Part shown: positions 1 to 6,406 of the stretch, piece after piece | How the letters are laid out: the number at the start of each line of letters is the position of its first letter | Numbering within the stretch: position 1 is the stretch's first letter | Source of the DNA: Trueperaceae bacterium | GTDB lineage: Bacteria > Deinococcota > Deinococci > Deinococcales > Trueperaceae | Assembly: GCA_029210865.1 (NCBI GenBank) | Contig: JARGGE010000098.1 | Coordinates: forward strand, 1-8,801 | DNA length: 8,801 nucleotides | Direction of reading: 5' to 3' | Notes under the pieces: model-generated | Told to the model about the DNA's origin: nothing | Database searches by the model: none | What the model saw: only the letters and a program-made list of their open reading frames with translations | Translations under genes and position numbers: made by a program

Positions 1-468
1 GGCGTGCTGGCGGTGATCGTCCCGATGCCGCTCGAGCTGGCCGTCTTCGGCATCGGGCGGGCGTCCGCGGTCATCGATGTCTTCCCGCAGGTGGGCACCT
101 GGGTGATCGGGGGCCACTCGCTCGGGGGCGCCATGGCCGCCGAGTTCGTCAAGGGGAACCCCACGGCCGTCGACGGGATCGCGTTCTTGGCGTCCTTCCC
201 CGCCGAGTCCACCGACCTGTCGGCCCTGCCGATCCGGGCCGTCTCGACGTACGGCACCGAGAACGGGCTGACCTCGGCCGAGGGCTTCGAGGCCTCGATG
301 GTGCGGCTGCCGCCCGGCAGCGACCTGGTGGTCATCGAGGGCGGCAACCACGCCGGCTTCGGCCACTACGGCCCGCAGGCGGGCGACGGCACCGCGAGCA
401 TCGACCGCGAGGAGCAGCAGCGCCAGACGGCGCAGACGCTGCTGGGGTTCATGCGCTCGTTGGACTGA
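1..468 (+). CDS. alpha/beta hydrolase (Abhydrolase_5-like), 5' end outside window
   Basis: This is the C-terminal part of an alpha/beta-hydrolase-fold enzyme; the frame is open to the left edge, so the true start is upstream. Counting from the GTG at position 4 as residue 1, the nucleophile elbow G-H-S-L-G-G is at 37-42 with the likely catalytic Ser39. The likely catalytic His116 lies in the G-G-N-H-A-G-F-G segment, followed by the Y-G-P-Q-x-G-D-G stretch and an E-E-Q-Q tail helix that I associate with the Abhydrolase_5 (dienelactone-hydrolase-like) group. The place where relatives usually have Asp (G-T-x-D-G) reads G-T-E-N-G here, with Asn87, so the acid member of the triad may be changed. 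The substrate cannot be inferred. A hairpin follows the TGA. Family assignment is fairly sure; function is not. Confidence 0.82.
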   Translation, partial: GVLAVIVPMPLELAVFGIGRASAVIDVFPQVGTWVIGGHSLGGAMAAEFVKGNPTAVDGIAFLASFPAESTDLSALPIRAVSTYGTENGLTSAEGFEASMVRLPPGSDLVVIEGGNHAGFGHYGPQAGDGTASIDREEQQRQTAQTLLGFMRSLD

Positions 469-473
469 AGCGG

Positions 474-495
474 GGCGGCTTCACGGCGAGCCGCC
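474..495 (+). terminator. hairpin after the hydrolase gene, possible terminator
   Basis: A perfect 7-bp stem GGCGGCT / AGCCGCC with an 8-base loop begins six bases after the hydrolase TGA. The position and GC-rich stem fit a transcription terminator, but there is no T-tract, so it could equally be an RNA 3'-end stabiliser. The rest of the 469-644 gap holds only the tentative promoter and SD of the next gene. Confidence 0.4.
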
Positions 496-586
496 GCTGT
501 GCTTGCCTCGATCGCGTCCTGGACGCATGAACGCACACCTCGCCGGCGCCCTTCGTCGCCCGGGCATCCTTCGGAGATGGAAGCAG

Positions 587-595
587 TGCTAGGCT
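587..595 (+). promoter_or_regulatory. possible extended -10 promoter for the coiled-coil gene
   Basis: TGCTAGGCT resembles an extended -10 (TG-n-TAnnnT) about 50 bases before the ATG at 645. The matching -35 region (567-572, TCCTTC) is poor. This is a weak call based only on resemblance and position. Confidence 0.2.
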
Positions 596-631
596 GGGTT
601 CAGCCGCTTCCGCCACGACCCCGACCACGCG

Positions 632-638
632 AAGGGAG
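632..638 (+). promoter_or_regulatory. Shine-Dalgarno site deciding the 645 start
   Basis: AAGGGAG lies six bases before the ATG at 645, a strong match to the anti-SD sequence at good spacing. It supports this ATG over other starts in the region. Confidence 0.65.
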
Positions 639-644
639 TTCACG

Positions 645-941
645 ATGCGCGAGCAGGACCTCCGAAAGCAGAAGATGCAGGCGCAGCTCGACGAATGGCG
701 CGCCGAGGCCGACAAGCTGAAGGCGCGGGCCAAGGGCGCCTCCGCGGACGCCCAACTCGCCTTGGACGAGCAGATCACGACCCTGCAGCGCAAGATCGAC
801 GAAGGCAAGTCGGCGCTCGCCGCGCTCGCGGAGAAGGGCGAGGAGGCGTGGGCGTCGTTCAAGGAGACGGCGGGCGACCTCTGGGACGAGACCAAAGCGG
901 CCTACGAAGAGGGCGTGAGCGGCTCCGAACCCAAGACGTAG
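645..941 (+). CDS. small coiled-coil protein (sll1863-like stress protein family)
   Basis: A 98-residue, highly charged protein with no signal peptide or membrane segment, expected in the cytoplasm. Residues about 5-60 form a continuous amphipathic helix rich in Lys, Glu, Ala and Gln (pattern M-Q-A-Q-L-D-E-W-R-A-E-A-D-K-L), predicted to be coiled coil. A second helix carries Trp-containing motifs (E-E-A-W-A-S-F-K, then D-L-W-D-E-T-K-A-A-Y). This arrangement is the one I know from short bacterial coiled-coil proteins named after cyanobacterial sll1863, often linked to stress. That link is family knowledge, not visible here. It has its own SD, stands alone between the hydrolase and a convergent gene, and ends with TAG only 20 bases before the stop of the opposite-strand gene. 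Coding status is well supported; the biochemical role is unknown. Confidence 0.75.
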   Translation: MREQDLRKQKMQAQLDEWRAEADKLKARAKGASADAQLALDEQITTLQRKIDEGKSALAALAEKGEEAWASFKETAGDLWDETKAAYEEGVSGSEPKT

Positions 942-961
942 CCATCGCTTGGGCGCGGCGG

Positions 962-1507
962 CTACCAGCGGATCTGCCCCGCGAGCGGGCCGGACCAGCG
1001 CACGTCGACCCCACCCTGGACGCGCTCGAACTCGAGCGGGTCGGCGCCGGCCGGCGTGACCGTCGTCGCGTCCCACCACGCCTCGGGAAGCCCGAGCGCC
1101 TCGGCCAGGTCGACCGATTCGTCGGCGCCGTTCCCGATGAGCCGCAGGACGGACCCGGAGACGACCACCTCGAACCAGGGTTCGCCGCGTGCGTTCGTCA
1201 TCGCCCAGCGGTCGCCCTCGAGGCGATCGAGCCGGAAGCGCGCGGGTTCGGGGCTGAAGCCGACGCCCTCGACGACGTAGTTGGCGATGGTGAGGTTGGG
1301 GGCGTCGGCGGGCGCGAGGTTCAGCGCCAACACCGTGAGGAGCGCGAGGAGGGGGCCCGTCAGCCGTCGATCCGGAAGAGGGAGGTAGGGGCGCGCATCC
1401 GCGGACGATACGCGGTCCCGGGCGTCCCCGATGCGACGGATGCACCGCCGGGCACGCCCGTGCCTCCCGGGTCGCGGACCTACCTGGTCAGAGGACGAGC
1501 CCCCCAT
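962..1507 (-). CDS. hypothetical secreted protein, start uncertain (possible frameshift)
   Basis: An unrecognised small protein whose body, from about 1363 down to the stop at 962, has good coding character. It has a hydrophobic stretch L-L-A-L-L-T-V-L-A-L-N, an A-P-A-D-A signal-peptidase-like site and then a roughly 110-residue beta-rich domain, suggesting export. The start is a problem. The only in-frame ATG is at 1507, inside the 3' end of the upstream reductase gene, and would give an implausibly long Arg-rich leader with poor third-position GC. In-frame GTG (1333) and TTG (1330) would cut into the hydrophobic core. A GTG at 1455 has an ideal GGGAGG SD (1463-1468, spacing 7) and an ATG at 1398 gives a natural signal-peptide n-region. 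Both are in another frame that ends at a TGA (1360-1362), exactly where the hydrophobic stretch begins. A one-base frameshift near 1363-1396 would join them. The coordinates give the longest in-frame reading. Confidence 0.5.
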   Translation of the reverse strand: MGGSSSDQVGPRPGRHGRARRCIRRIGDARDRVSSADARPYLPLPDRRLTGPLLALLTVLALNLAPADAPNLTIANYVVEGVGFSPEPARFRLDRLEGDRWAMTNARGEPWFEVVVSGSVLRLIGNGADESVDLAEALGLPEAWWDATTVTPAGADPLEFERVQGGVDVRWSGPLAGQIRW

Positions 1508-2216
1508 CCACCCCGATGACCTGCGCCGTCACGTAGCTTGAGGCGTCGCTCGCGAGCCACAGCGCCGCGCTCGCGATGTCCTCGGGTTCGCCCATGCGGC
1601 CGAGCAGCGTCTTGGCCGTCATCGCCTCGAGGATGTGCTCGGGGACCTTCTCGGTCATGGGCGTGCGGATGAAGCCGGGGGCGATCGCGTTCACGCGCAC
1701 CTTGGCGCCCTTGCGCGCCAACTCCTTGGCCCAGGTCTTGGTCAGCGCGACCACCCCGCCCTTGGAGGCGGCGTAGTTCGACTGGCCCACGTTACCGGCG
1801 AGCCCGACGATGCTCGCCATGTTGACGATCGAGCCGGCGCCCTGCGCCATCATCAGCGGCCCGACGGCGCGCGTCATCTTGAAGACGCCGGTGAGGTTCA
1901 CGGCGATGACCGCGTCTTAATCGGCGTCGGTCATCTTCTGCACGAGCGCGTCGCGCGTGATGCCGGCGTTGTTCACGAGGACGTCGATGCGTCCCTCGTC
2001 GGCCTGGATACGCTCGATCGCGGTCTGCACGGCGGTGCCGTCGGTGACGTCGAGAACGACGGGCTTCACCGCCGCGTGGGTCGTCAGGGCCTCGTCGAAG
2101 GCCATGTCGATCGCGTACACGGCGGCGGCGCCCGCCGCGGCGTAGGCCTCGACGATCGCGCGGCCGATGCCGCGGGCACCGCCGGTCACCAGGCACACCT
2201 TGCCGGTCAGGTTCAT
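1488..2216 (-). pseudogene. fabG: FabG-type 3-oxoacyl-ACP reductase / short-chain dehydrogenase with internal in-frame TAA
   Basis: Full-length SDR (242 codons plus stop, normal for FabG) starting at ATG 2216, four bases after a GGAGGA SD. Elements in order: nucleotide-binding T-G-G-A-R-G-I-G at 11-18, Asp37 at the end of beta-2 (suggesting NAD(H) preference, an inference), D-V at 56-57, N-N-A-G at 82-85, catalytic Asn107, Ser135, Tyr148 (Y-A-A-S-K) and Lys152, and the P-G-F-I-x-T and V-D-G-G end. Codon 100 (1917-1919) is TAA, between M-T-D-A-D and D-A-V-I-A-V-N-L-T-G, a position that is Trp in E. coli FabG. The frame is identical on both sides, so this is a nonsense change, not an indel. As written, neither half could work: the first has the Rossmann core, the second the active site. 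FabG reduces 3-oxoacyl-ACP in fatty-acid synthesis, but no other fab gene is nearby, so another SDR substrate is possible. Confidence 0.85.
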
Positions 2217-2220
2217 CGGT

Positions 2221-2226
2221 TCCTCC
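2221..2226 (-). promoter_or_regulatory. Shine-Dalgarno site of the fabG-like gene
   Basis: GGAGGA on the minus strand lies four bases before the ATG at 2216. It selects this ATG over the in-frame upstream ATG at 2258, which would add 14 residues not seen in the family. Confidence 0.6.
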
Positions 2227-2291
2227 ACTCGTGCGTAGCGGTCGCGTGAGGCGCGCACGCCGGGGAGCGGTCCGCCGCTTACCCGTCGCTA

Positions 2292-2329
2292 CGGTGGCGG
2301 TTCCGGGTCGCCCCGGCGCTGCGCCACCG
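2292..2329 (-). terminator. nested hairpin downstream of the TipA-like gene, possible terminator
   Basis: An outer perfect 8-bp inverted repeat (CGGTGGCG at 2292-2299, CGCCACCG at 2322-2329) encloses an inner 5-bp one (CCGGG at 2303-2307, CCCGG at 2312-2316) with a 4-base loop. It sits about 80 bases past the regulator's TGA and before the fabG-like gene, in a 191-base gap (2217-2407) where I see no gene. There is no T-tract on either strand. It may end the regulator transcript or only structure it. Confidence 0.35.
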
Positions 2330-2407
2330 CGCCGGTCTGGAGCACGACCGCGCGGTCCGCGCGTTGCCTCGATCGTCGCACGTTCGGCTCGGCCGCGATG
2401 GGGTCGT

Positions 2408-3178
2408 TCAGCCCGCCTTGCGTCGCGCGTTGGCCCGGACGGCCGCAGCGAGGAACGGCGTGAGCCCCGCGCCATGGGCGTCGATGCTCTCGGCGAAGCG
2501 GGCATCGGTCTCCCACAGGTCCGCCAGGTTCGCGTGCATGACCGTGCTGCACGGGTAGAACCAGCGCTCGATCGACTACCGGTGGCGCTCGGCGAGGTCC
2601 ATCGCCTCGGTGCCGTCGGGCGCATGCCCGGCGTCCAGCGCGGCCGCCGCGTCGGTGTAGATCGCGGCCTGCTCCGCCTTGATGCGGTTCCAATCGTCCT
2701 TGCCGTACCGCCTGGTGCGCTTGGCGGACTCGCGGTAGGCCTCGGTGTCGCCCCAGCGTTCCTAGGCCTCCGCCTCGTGGGCGGCCGGGTCGAACCCGTC
2801 GAAGAGCTGCTTGACGTCCATGGTGCCTCCTCGGTCGTCCTCGAGCATGGCCAGCGCGGCGTCAACGGCGCCGATCATGGCCGCGGTGCGGGCGGCCCGC
2901 TCCTGGAGGTGCCGCCGCTGCGTGCGCAGCGCGTGCGCGCGGTCGAAGCTCGGGTCGTCGAGCACGCGGCGGATGGCTTCGAGGGCGAGGCCCTGCTCGC
3001 GGCCGATCTGGATCTGCTGCAGGCGTAGCAGGTCGTCCTGGTCGTAGACCCGGTGGCCGGCGTCGGTGCGCTCCTTGGGGACCAGCAGCCCGATGGCGTC
3101 GTAGTGGTGAAGCGCGCGCACCGAGAGGCCGGTGATCCGCGCGACCTCGCTCACCTGGTAGGTCCGTCGCCGTGCCAT
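2408..3178 (-). pseudogene. MerR-family TipA-like regulator with two in-frame TAG codons
   Basis: Read through, this is a complete 256-codon TipAL-type regulator. The N-terminal MerR winged helix covers about residues 1-75 (Y-x-V-S-E-V-A-R-I-T-G-L-S-V-R-A-L-H-H-Y-D, then G-H-R-V-Y) and a long coiled-coil linker about 76-120. The C-terminal TipAS ligand-binding domain (E-R-W-G-D-T-E-A-Y, K-D-D-W, E-A-M-D-L-A-E-x-H-R, R-W-F-Y-P-C) ends at TGA 2408-2410. TAG occurs at 2762-2764 (codon 139, just before E-R-W-G) and at 2576-2578 (codon 201, between E-R-H-R and S-I-E-R-W-F-Y-P-C). All three segments share one frame with no indels. As written only about 138 residues are made: DNA-binding and dimerisation parts without the TipAS domain, resembling a stand-alone MerR protein. 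TipA proteins bind thiopeptide-like drugs and activate their own promoter. The ATG at 3178 has no SD but follows a promoter closely. Confidence 0.82.
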
Positions 3179-3389
3179 GGAGGTCAGTGTGCGGCCTGAC
3201 GCTGGGTGAGGGTCAAGCCCCCGCGCGACCGTGCGCCGCTGTGGCGGGTAGCCTGGCGGCGACGCCGGCGATCGTGCACCGGCCGTCGCCGCTACGTGGC
3301 GGGGCGAGGAGGGGGCGCGTGCAGCATCGGTCCTTCGATCGGAACGACCTGGCGTCGCGGCGCGCCGTCCGGCCCGAGGGCGGCTGAGG
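3179..3389. other. divergent intergenic region between regulator and sulfatase
   Basis: About 210 bases separate the start of the minus-strand TipA-like gene from the plus-strand sulfatase. The left end holds the MerR-type promoter. The right end has a possible SD, GAGGG at 3376-3380, nine bases before the GTG at 3390. I saw no clear sigma-70 promoter for the sulfatase, and short open frames here look like GC-driven shadows. Confidence 0.5.
3186..3216 (-). promoter_or_regulatory. MerR-type promoter/operator with 19-bp spacer, probably autoregulatory
   Basis: On the minus strand, -35 TTGACC (3211-3216) and a -10-like CACACT (3186-3191) are separated by exactly 19 bases, the over-long spacer typical of MerR-activated promoters. 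Between them is an imperfect dyad (CCTCAC ... GTCAGG, five of six positions complementary), the expected regulator-binding site. The predicted transcription start falls at or next to the ATG at 3178, so the mRNA would be leaderless, which agrees with the missing SD. Confidence 0.6.
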
Positions 3390-4958
3390 GTGGCCACCCC
3401 CGCCGCCCGGCGTCGCCCCAACGTCGTCGTGGTCATCGCCGACGACCTGGGGGTCGGCGACGTCGGCTGCTACCACCCGGCGTCCAAGGTGCCCACGCCG
3501 CACATCGACCGCCTCGCCGGCACCGGCGTGCGGTTCACCGACGCGCACGCGTCGTCGGCGGTGTGCACGCCGTCGCGCTACGCGCTGCTCACCGGCCGGT
3601 ACGCCTGGCGGACGCGGCTGCAGCGCGGCGTCCTGAGCGGGTACGCGCCGTCGCTCATCGAGCCGGACGTGCCCACGCTGGCCTCCGTGCTGCGCGACGC
3701 GGGCTACCGGACGCTGTGCGTCGGCAAGTGGCACCTGGGCATGGACTTCTCGGCCCCGCCGGGCGAGGTCATCGACTTCTCGCGGGCGCCGTACACCGAC
3801 CCCGACCTCGAGGCGCGCATCGACTTCGCGGCACGGCTGGGCGGCGGCCCGTTGGGCGCCGGCTTCGAGCGCTTCTTCGGCACGTCCGCGTGCCCCACGT
3901 GCCACGCCCCCTACGCCTTCATCGAGGACGACCGCTTCCCGGTGCCGCCGAGCGAGTACGACGACGCGCCGGTCTACACGAGCCGCAGCGGCGCGTGCGC
4001 CCCCGGCTGGTCGCACCGCGACGTCGACGTCGCCTTCGCCGAGCGGGCGGTGGCCTGGATCGAGGAGACGGCGGCGGCCGACGCGCCGTTCTTCCTGTAC
4101 CTGGCCGCTTCCGCGCCGCACGAGCCGTGCGTCGACGAGCTGGTGCCGCCCTTCGCCCGCGGCCGCAGCGGCGCCGGGCCGCGCGGCGACCTGGCCTGGC
4201 TCTACGACTGGATGGTGGGCCAGGTCCTCGACGCCCTCGAGCGCACCGGTGCCGACCGCGACACGCTGGTGGTGGTCACGAGCGACCATGGCGCGCTGCC
4301 GGGCGACCGCGTGCTCGGGCCCGACGGCGAGGTGCTGCGCGACGAGGCCGGCGAGGAGGTCTACCGCGCGTACGGCCACGACCCGTCCGGCGGCTGGCGC
4401 GGCGCGAAGGCGCACATCTGGGAGGGGGGCCACCGCGTGCCGCTGGTCGTCCGGGCGCCCGGCGACGTGGGTCCGGGGCGGGTGGAGGGCCGCTTGGTCT
4501 CGCTCCTCGACCTGCTGCCGACGGTCGCGGCGCTCGCCGGCGTGCCGCTGCCCGCCGGAGCCGCTCCGGACGCGGTGAGCTTCGCCTCGGCGCTGGTCGA
4601 CGACGCGGGGCCCGGCAACGCCCCGCTCGATGGCGTGCCGTCCGGCGACGCGGCGCCCGATGGCGGGCGCGAGCACCTGGTGCTGCACTCCGAGGCCGGC
4701 GTGTTCGCGCTGCGCGCCGGGCGCTGGAAGCTGATCGAGGGGACCGAGGGGTCGGGCGGCTGGCCGCCGCCCGAGGGCGGGCCGCCGGTCCCTGGGTCGC
4801 CCGGGCAGCTCTACGACCTCGAGGCCGACCCGCAGGAGCGACGGGACCGCTTCGCGGAGCGCCCGGACGTGGTGGCGCGCTTGCAGGCGCTGCTCGACGC
4901 CGAGCGGGCGGACCCGCGCGACGGCGCGCGAGGGGACCGGGCCACGCGGTGGGCGTGA
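3390..4958 (+). CDS. type I sulfatase (arylsulfatase A-like, S1 family)
   Basis: A 522-residue hydrolase of sulfate esters, normal in length. Metal-binding Asp18-Asp19 lie in V-I-A-D-D-L-G-x-G-D. Cys59 in the signature C-T-P-S-R-Y-A-L-L-T-G-R is the residue oxidised to formylglycine, and the C-x-P-S-R form suits the oxygen-dependent maturase (FGE). Other active-site residues are Lys113 and His115 (V-G-K-W-H-L-G), His244 (A-P-H-E-P), Asp299 and His300 (T-S-D-H-G) and Lys340 before W-E-G-G-H-R-V-P. The C-terminal subdomain ends with W-K-L-I-E and Q-L-Y-D-L-E-x-D-P-x-E, common in this family. No signal peptide is seen: G-T-G start, a short Arg-rich segment, then directly beta strand 1. The enzyme therefore looks cytoplasmic. 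No maturase gene or second sulfatase is in view and the substrate is unknown. The stop overlaps a possible start of the next gene. Confidence 0.92.
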   Translation: MATPAARRRPNVVVVIADDLGVGDVGCYHPASKVPTPHIDRLAGTGVRFTDAHASSAVCTPSRYALLTGRYAWRTRLQRGVLSGYAPSLIEPDVPTLASVLRDAGYRTLCVGKWHLGMDFSAPPGEVIDFSRAPYTDPDLEARIDFAARLGGGPLGAGFERFFGTSACPTCHAPYAFIEDDRFPVPPSEYDDAPVYTSRSGACAPGWSHRDVDVAFAERAVAWIEETAAADAPFFLYLAASAPHEPCVDELVPPFARGRSGAGPRGDLAWLYDWMVGQVLDALERTGADRDTLVVVTSDHGALPGDRVLGPDGEVLRDEAGEEVYRAYGHDPSGGWRGAKAHIWEGGHRVPLVVRAPGDVGPGRVEGRLVSLLDLLPTVAALAGVPLPAGAAPDAVSFASALVDDAGPGNAPLDGVPSGDAAPDGGREHLVLHSEAGVFALRAGRWKLIEGTEGSGGWPPPEGGPPVPGSPGQLYDLEADPQERRDRFAERPDVVARLQALLDAERADPRDGARGDRATRWA

Positions 4959-4972
4959 GCGGAGCGGGCGGG

Positions 4973-5224
4973 ATGGACGGCGAGGCGCGGGCGCGCTGGA
5001 AGGCTTGGTCGGCCCTGGGGATGGTCGCCCTGGCCGGGCTGGTGGTCCTGTTGGTGGTGGGGTTCCCGGCGTCGGGGAGCCGACCGCTGGCGCCGGCGCT
5101 GGTCCCGTACGTCGGTTGGCCGTTCGGCATCGCGTCCTCGGGGGTCGACCGGGCGGTCGTCGGCGCCGCCTGCGGCACCGCGCTGGCGCTGGGGCTGGCG
5201 ACGCTGCGGGGCCGTCGAGCCTGA
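4973..5224 (+). CDS. small membrane protein, two predicted helices
   Basis: An 83-residue hypothetical protein I do not recognise. A charged N-terminus (M-D-G-E-A-R-A-R-W-K) leads into a clear transmembrane helix at about 12-31, a Pro/Gly-rich loop with Y-V-G-W-P-F-G, and a second, weaker hydrophobic helix at about 61-78, ending in R-G-R-R-A. Both ends are likely cytoplasmic by the positive-inside rule. The ATG at 4973 is chosen because GGAG (4961-4964) lies eight bases upstream. An alternative GTG at 4955 overlaps the sulfatase stop as GTGA and would add six residues. Either way the spacing implies co-transcription and probably translational coupling with the sulfatase, but nothing shows a shared function. 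The hydrophobic pattern makes it more credible than the long ORF upstream in the same frame, which is only the sulfatase's shadow. Confidence 0.62.
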   Translation: MDGEARARWKAWSALGMVALAGLVVLLVVGFPASGSRPLAPALVPYVGWPFGIASSGVDRAVVGAACGTALALGLATLRGRRA

Positions 5225-5251
5225 GCGCCCGAGCCCATCCGGGACCGCACG

Positions 5252-5267
5252 GGCGCTGGCTAGCGCC
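5252..5267. terminator. hairpin between convergent genes, possible bidirectional terminator
   Basis: GGCGCT and AGCGCC form a perfect 6-bp stem with a 4-base loop in the 109-base gap between the plus-strand membrane protein and the minus-strand SWIM gene. The left arm with its neighbour (GGGCGCT, 5251-5257) can alternatively pair with AGCGCCC at 5224-5230. No T-tract on either side. Location between converging genes is the main support. Confidence 0.35.
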
Positions 5268-5333
5268 TCGAGGATGCTGTCCCGCTCGGGTTCGCCGCCG
5301 TGCGGGGCGACCATGGGCAGCCGTCGACGATGG

Positions 5334-6406
5334 TCATCGGGGCGGGCCCAGGTCGTCTTGAACGAGGACCTCGTCCGCCGGCTCGGCATCGGCGGCCTCG
5401 AAGGCCGCCTCGGCCACCGGGGCGACGGCGCGGTAGACCGGCCCCAGGTGCGCGACGAGGTCGTCGTCGAGCGCGGCGAAGGGGCCGAGCCGGCGCAGCA
5501 GCGAGAGGTCGGGCCGTTCGGCGGGGAGGTCGATGCGCGGCGGTCGTTCCGGCGCGGACCAGAAGCCGGCGGGATCGAGCGGGGACGCGGCGTCGAGGGG
5601 TGCCTGCTCGCGGTCGCCCTCGGGCGGCGCGGCGGTCGCTTCGGTGTCTGCCGCCGTGCCGGCCTCCCCGCCCGCGCTTCGCCGGAGGCCCTCGAGCACC
5701 TCGTCCTGGCCTCGGCCGCGCAGGCGGAAGAGCAGGAACGGGTCCTCGTCGAGCTGCTCGCCGAGCAGGTAACAGGTGGCCGCGACGTGCTTGCAGAACG
5801 TGACCGGGTCGGGGCAGGTGCAGCTGAGCCGGAGGTGGGTGGGCTTCGTCGGGAAGAGCGAGGCCCGCGCTGGAGCGAAGACCTCGTCGATGCCGCGCGG
5901 CATCTCGCCGGCGAGCAGGCTGGCGGCGAGGTCGGGGCGGCGCGCCAGGGCGGCGATCACGCGTTCCCAGGCGGCGTCGGAGAGCGGGGCGAGGCCGATG
6001 GTGACGTGGTAGGGCGTGCGGCGCGAGCCCTGCACCTGCGCGTGCACGGTGCCGGCCTGCTCGACGAGCGACAGCACCTGACCGGCGCGGGCGTACCGCT
6101 GGCCGCGCGCGAGGCGGGCGGCGGGGACGAGGCGCTCCAGGGCGGCGACCCAGCGTCCGGCCCACCAGCTCTCGACGAAGGCGCCGCGCTGGCTCCGGGT
6201 GGCGACGCCCTGGTCGGTGGGGATCGCCTCGGTGGGGCGGGGGCGGGAGCGTCGTTTGGCGCGGGACGGGGCCTTGGGGCGGGCCTGTGGGTCGGTGCGG
6301 ACCTGTGGGTCGGGGCGGGCCTGTGGGTCGGGGCGGGCCTGTGGGTCGGGGCGGGCCTGTGGGTCGGGGCGCGACTGGGGGTCGCGGCGCGGGCGTCGGC
6401 GGCGCG

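Noticed and set aside
1488..1901. Separate 137-residue reductase starting at GTG 1901
   Set aside because: This is the second half of the SDR fold, without the nucleotide-binding part; the GTG is the Val of the conserved A-V-N-L-T-G and has no SD.
2408..2764. TAG recoded as a sense codon (for example Gln) genome-wide
   Set aside because: TAG appears to be a true stop for the 645-941 gene and the 962 gene, and fabG is interrupted by TAA instead, so one recoding rule does not explain the set.
1635..3028. Plus-strand open frames opposite fabG and tipA
   Set aside because: His/Gly/Arg/Val-rich shadows; the minus strand carries recognisable SDR and MerR/TipAS motifs throughout.
3891..3905. C-P-T-C-H in the sulfatase as a c-type heme site (CXXCH)
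   Set aside because: There is no signal peptide for export to the cytochrome c maturation side, and the A-C-P-T part resembles a usual S1 sulfatase segment; most likely chance.
3213..4688. 491-codon antisense frame opposite the sulfatase
   Set aside because: Composition mirrors the third-position GC of the sense gene and shows no domain motif.
3206..4954. Long plus-strand open frame overlapping the sulfatase
   Set aside because: Low-complexity Arg/Ala/Gly translation in the +2 frame of an intact sulfatase; only its last 83 codons, past the sulfatase stop, look real.
5309..5335. GACCAT / ATGGTC inverted repeat at the end of the SWIM gene
   Set aside because: Only a 6-bp arm with a 15-base loop, overlapping the stop codon and lacking a T-tract; not distinguishable from chance.
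6284..6391. Tandem repeats as a CRISPR array
   Set aside because: Units are 18 bases, directly adjacent without spacers, and coding.
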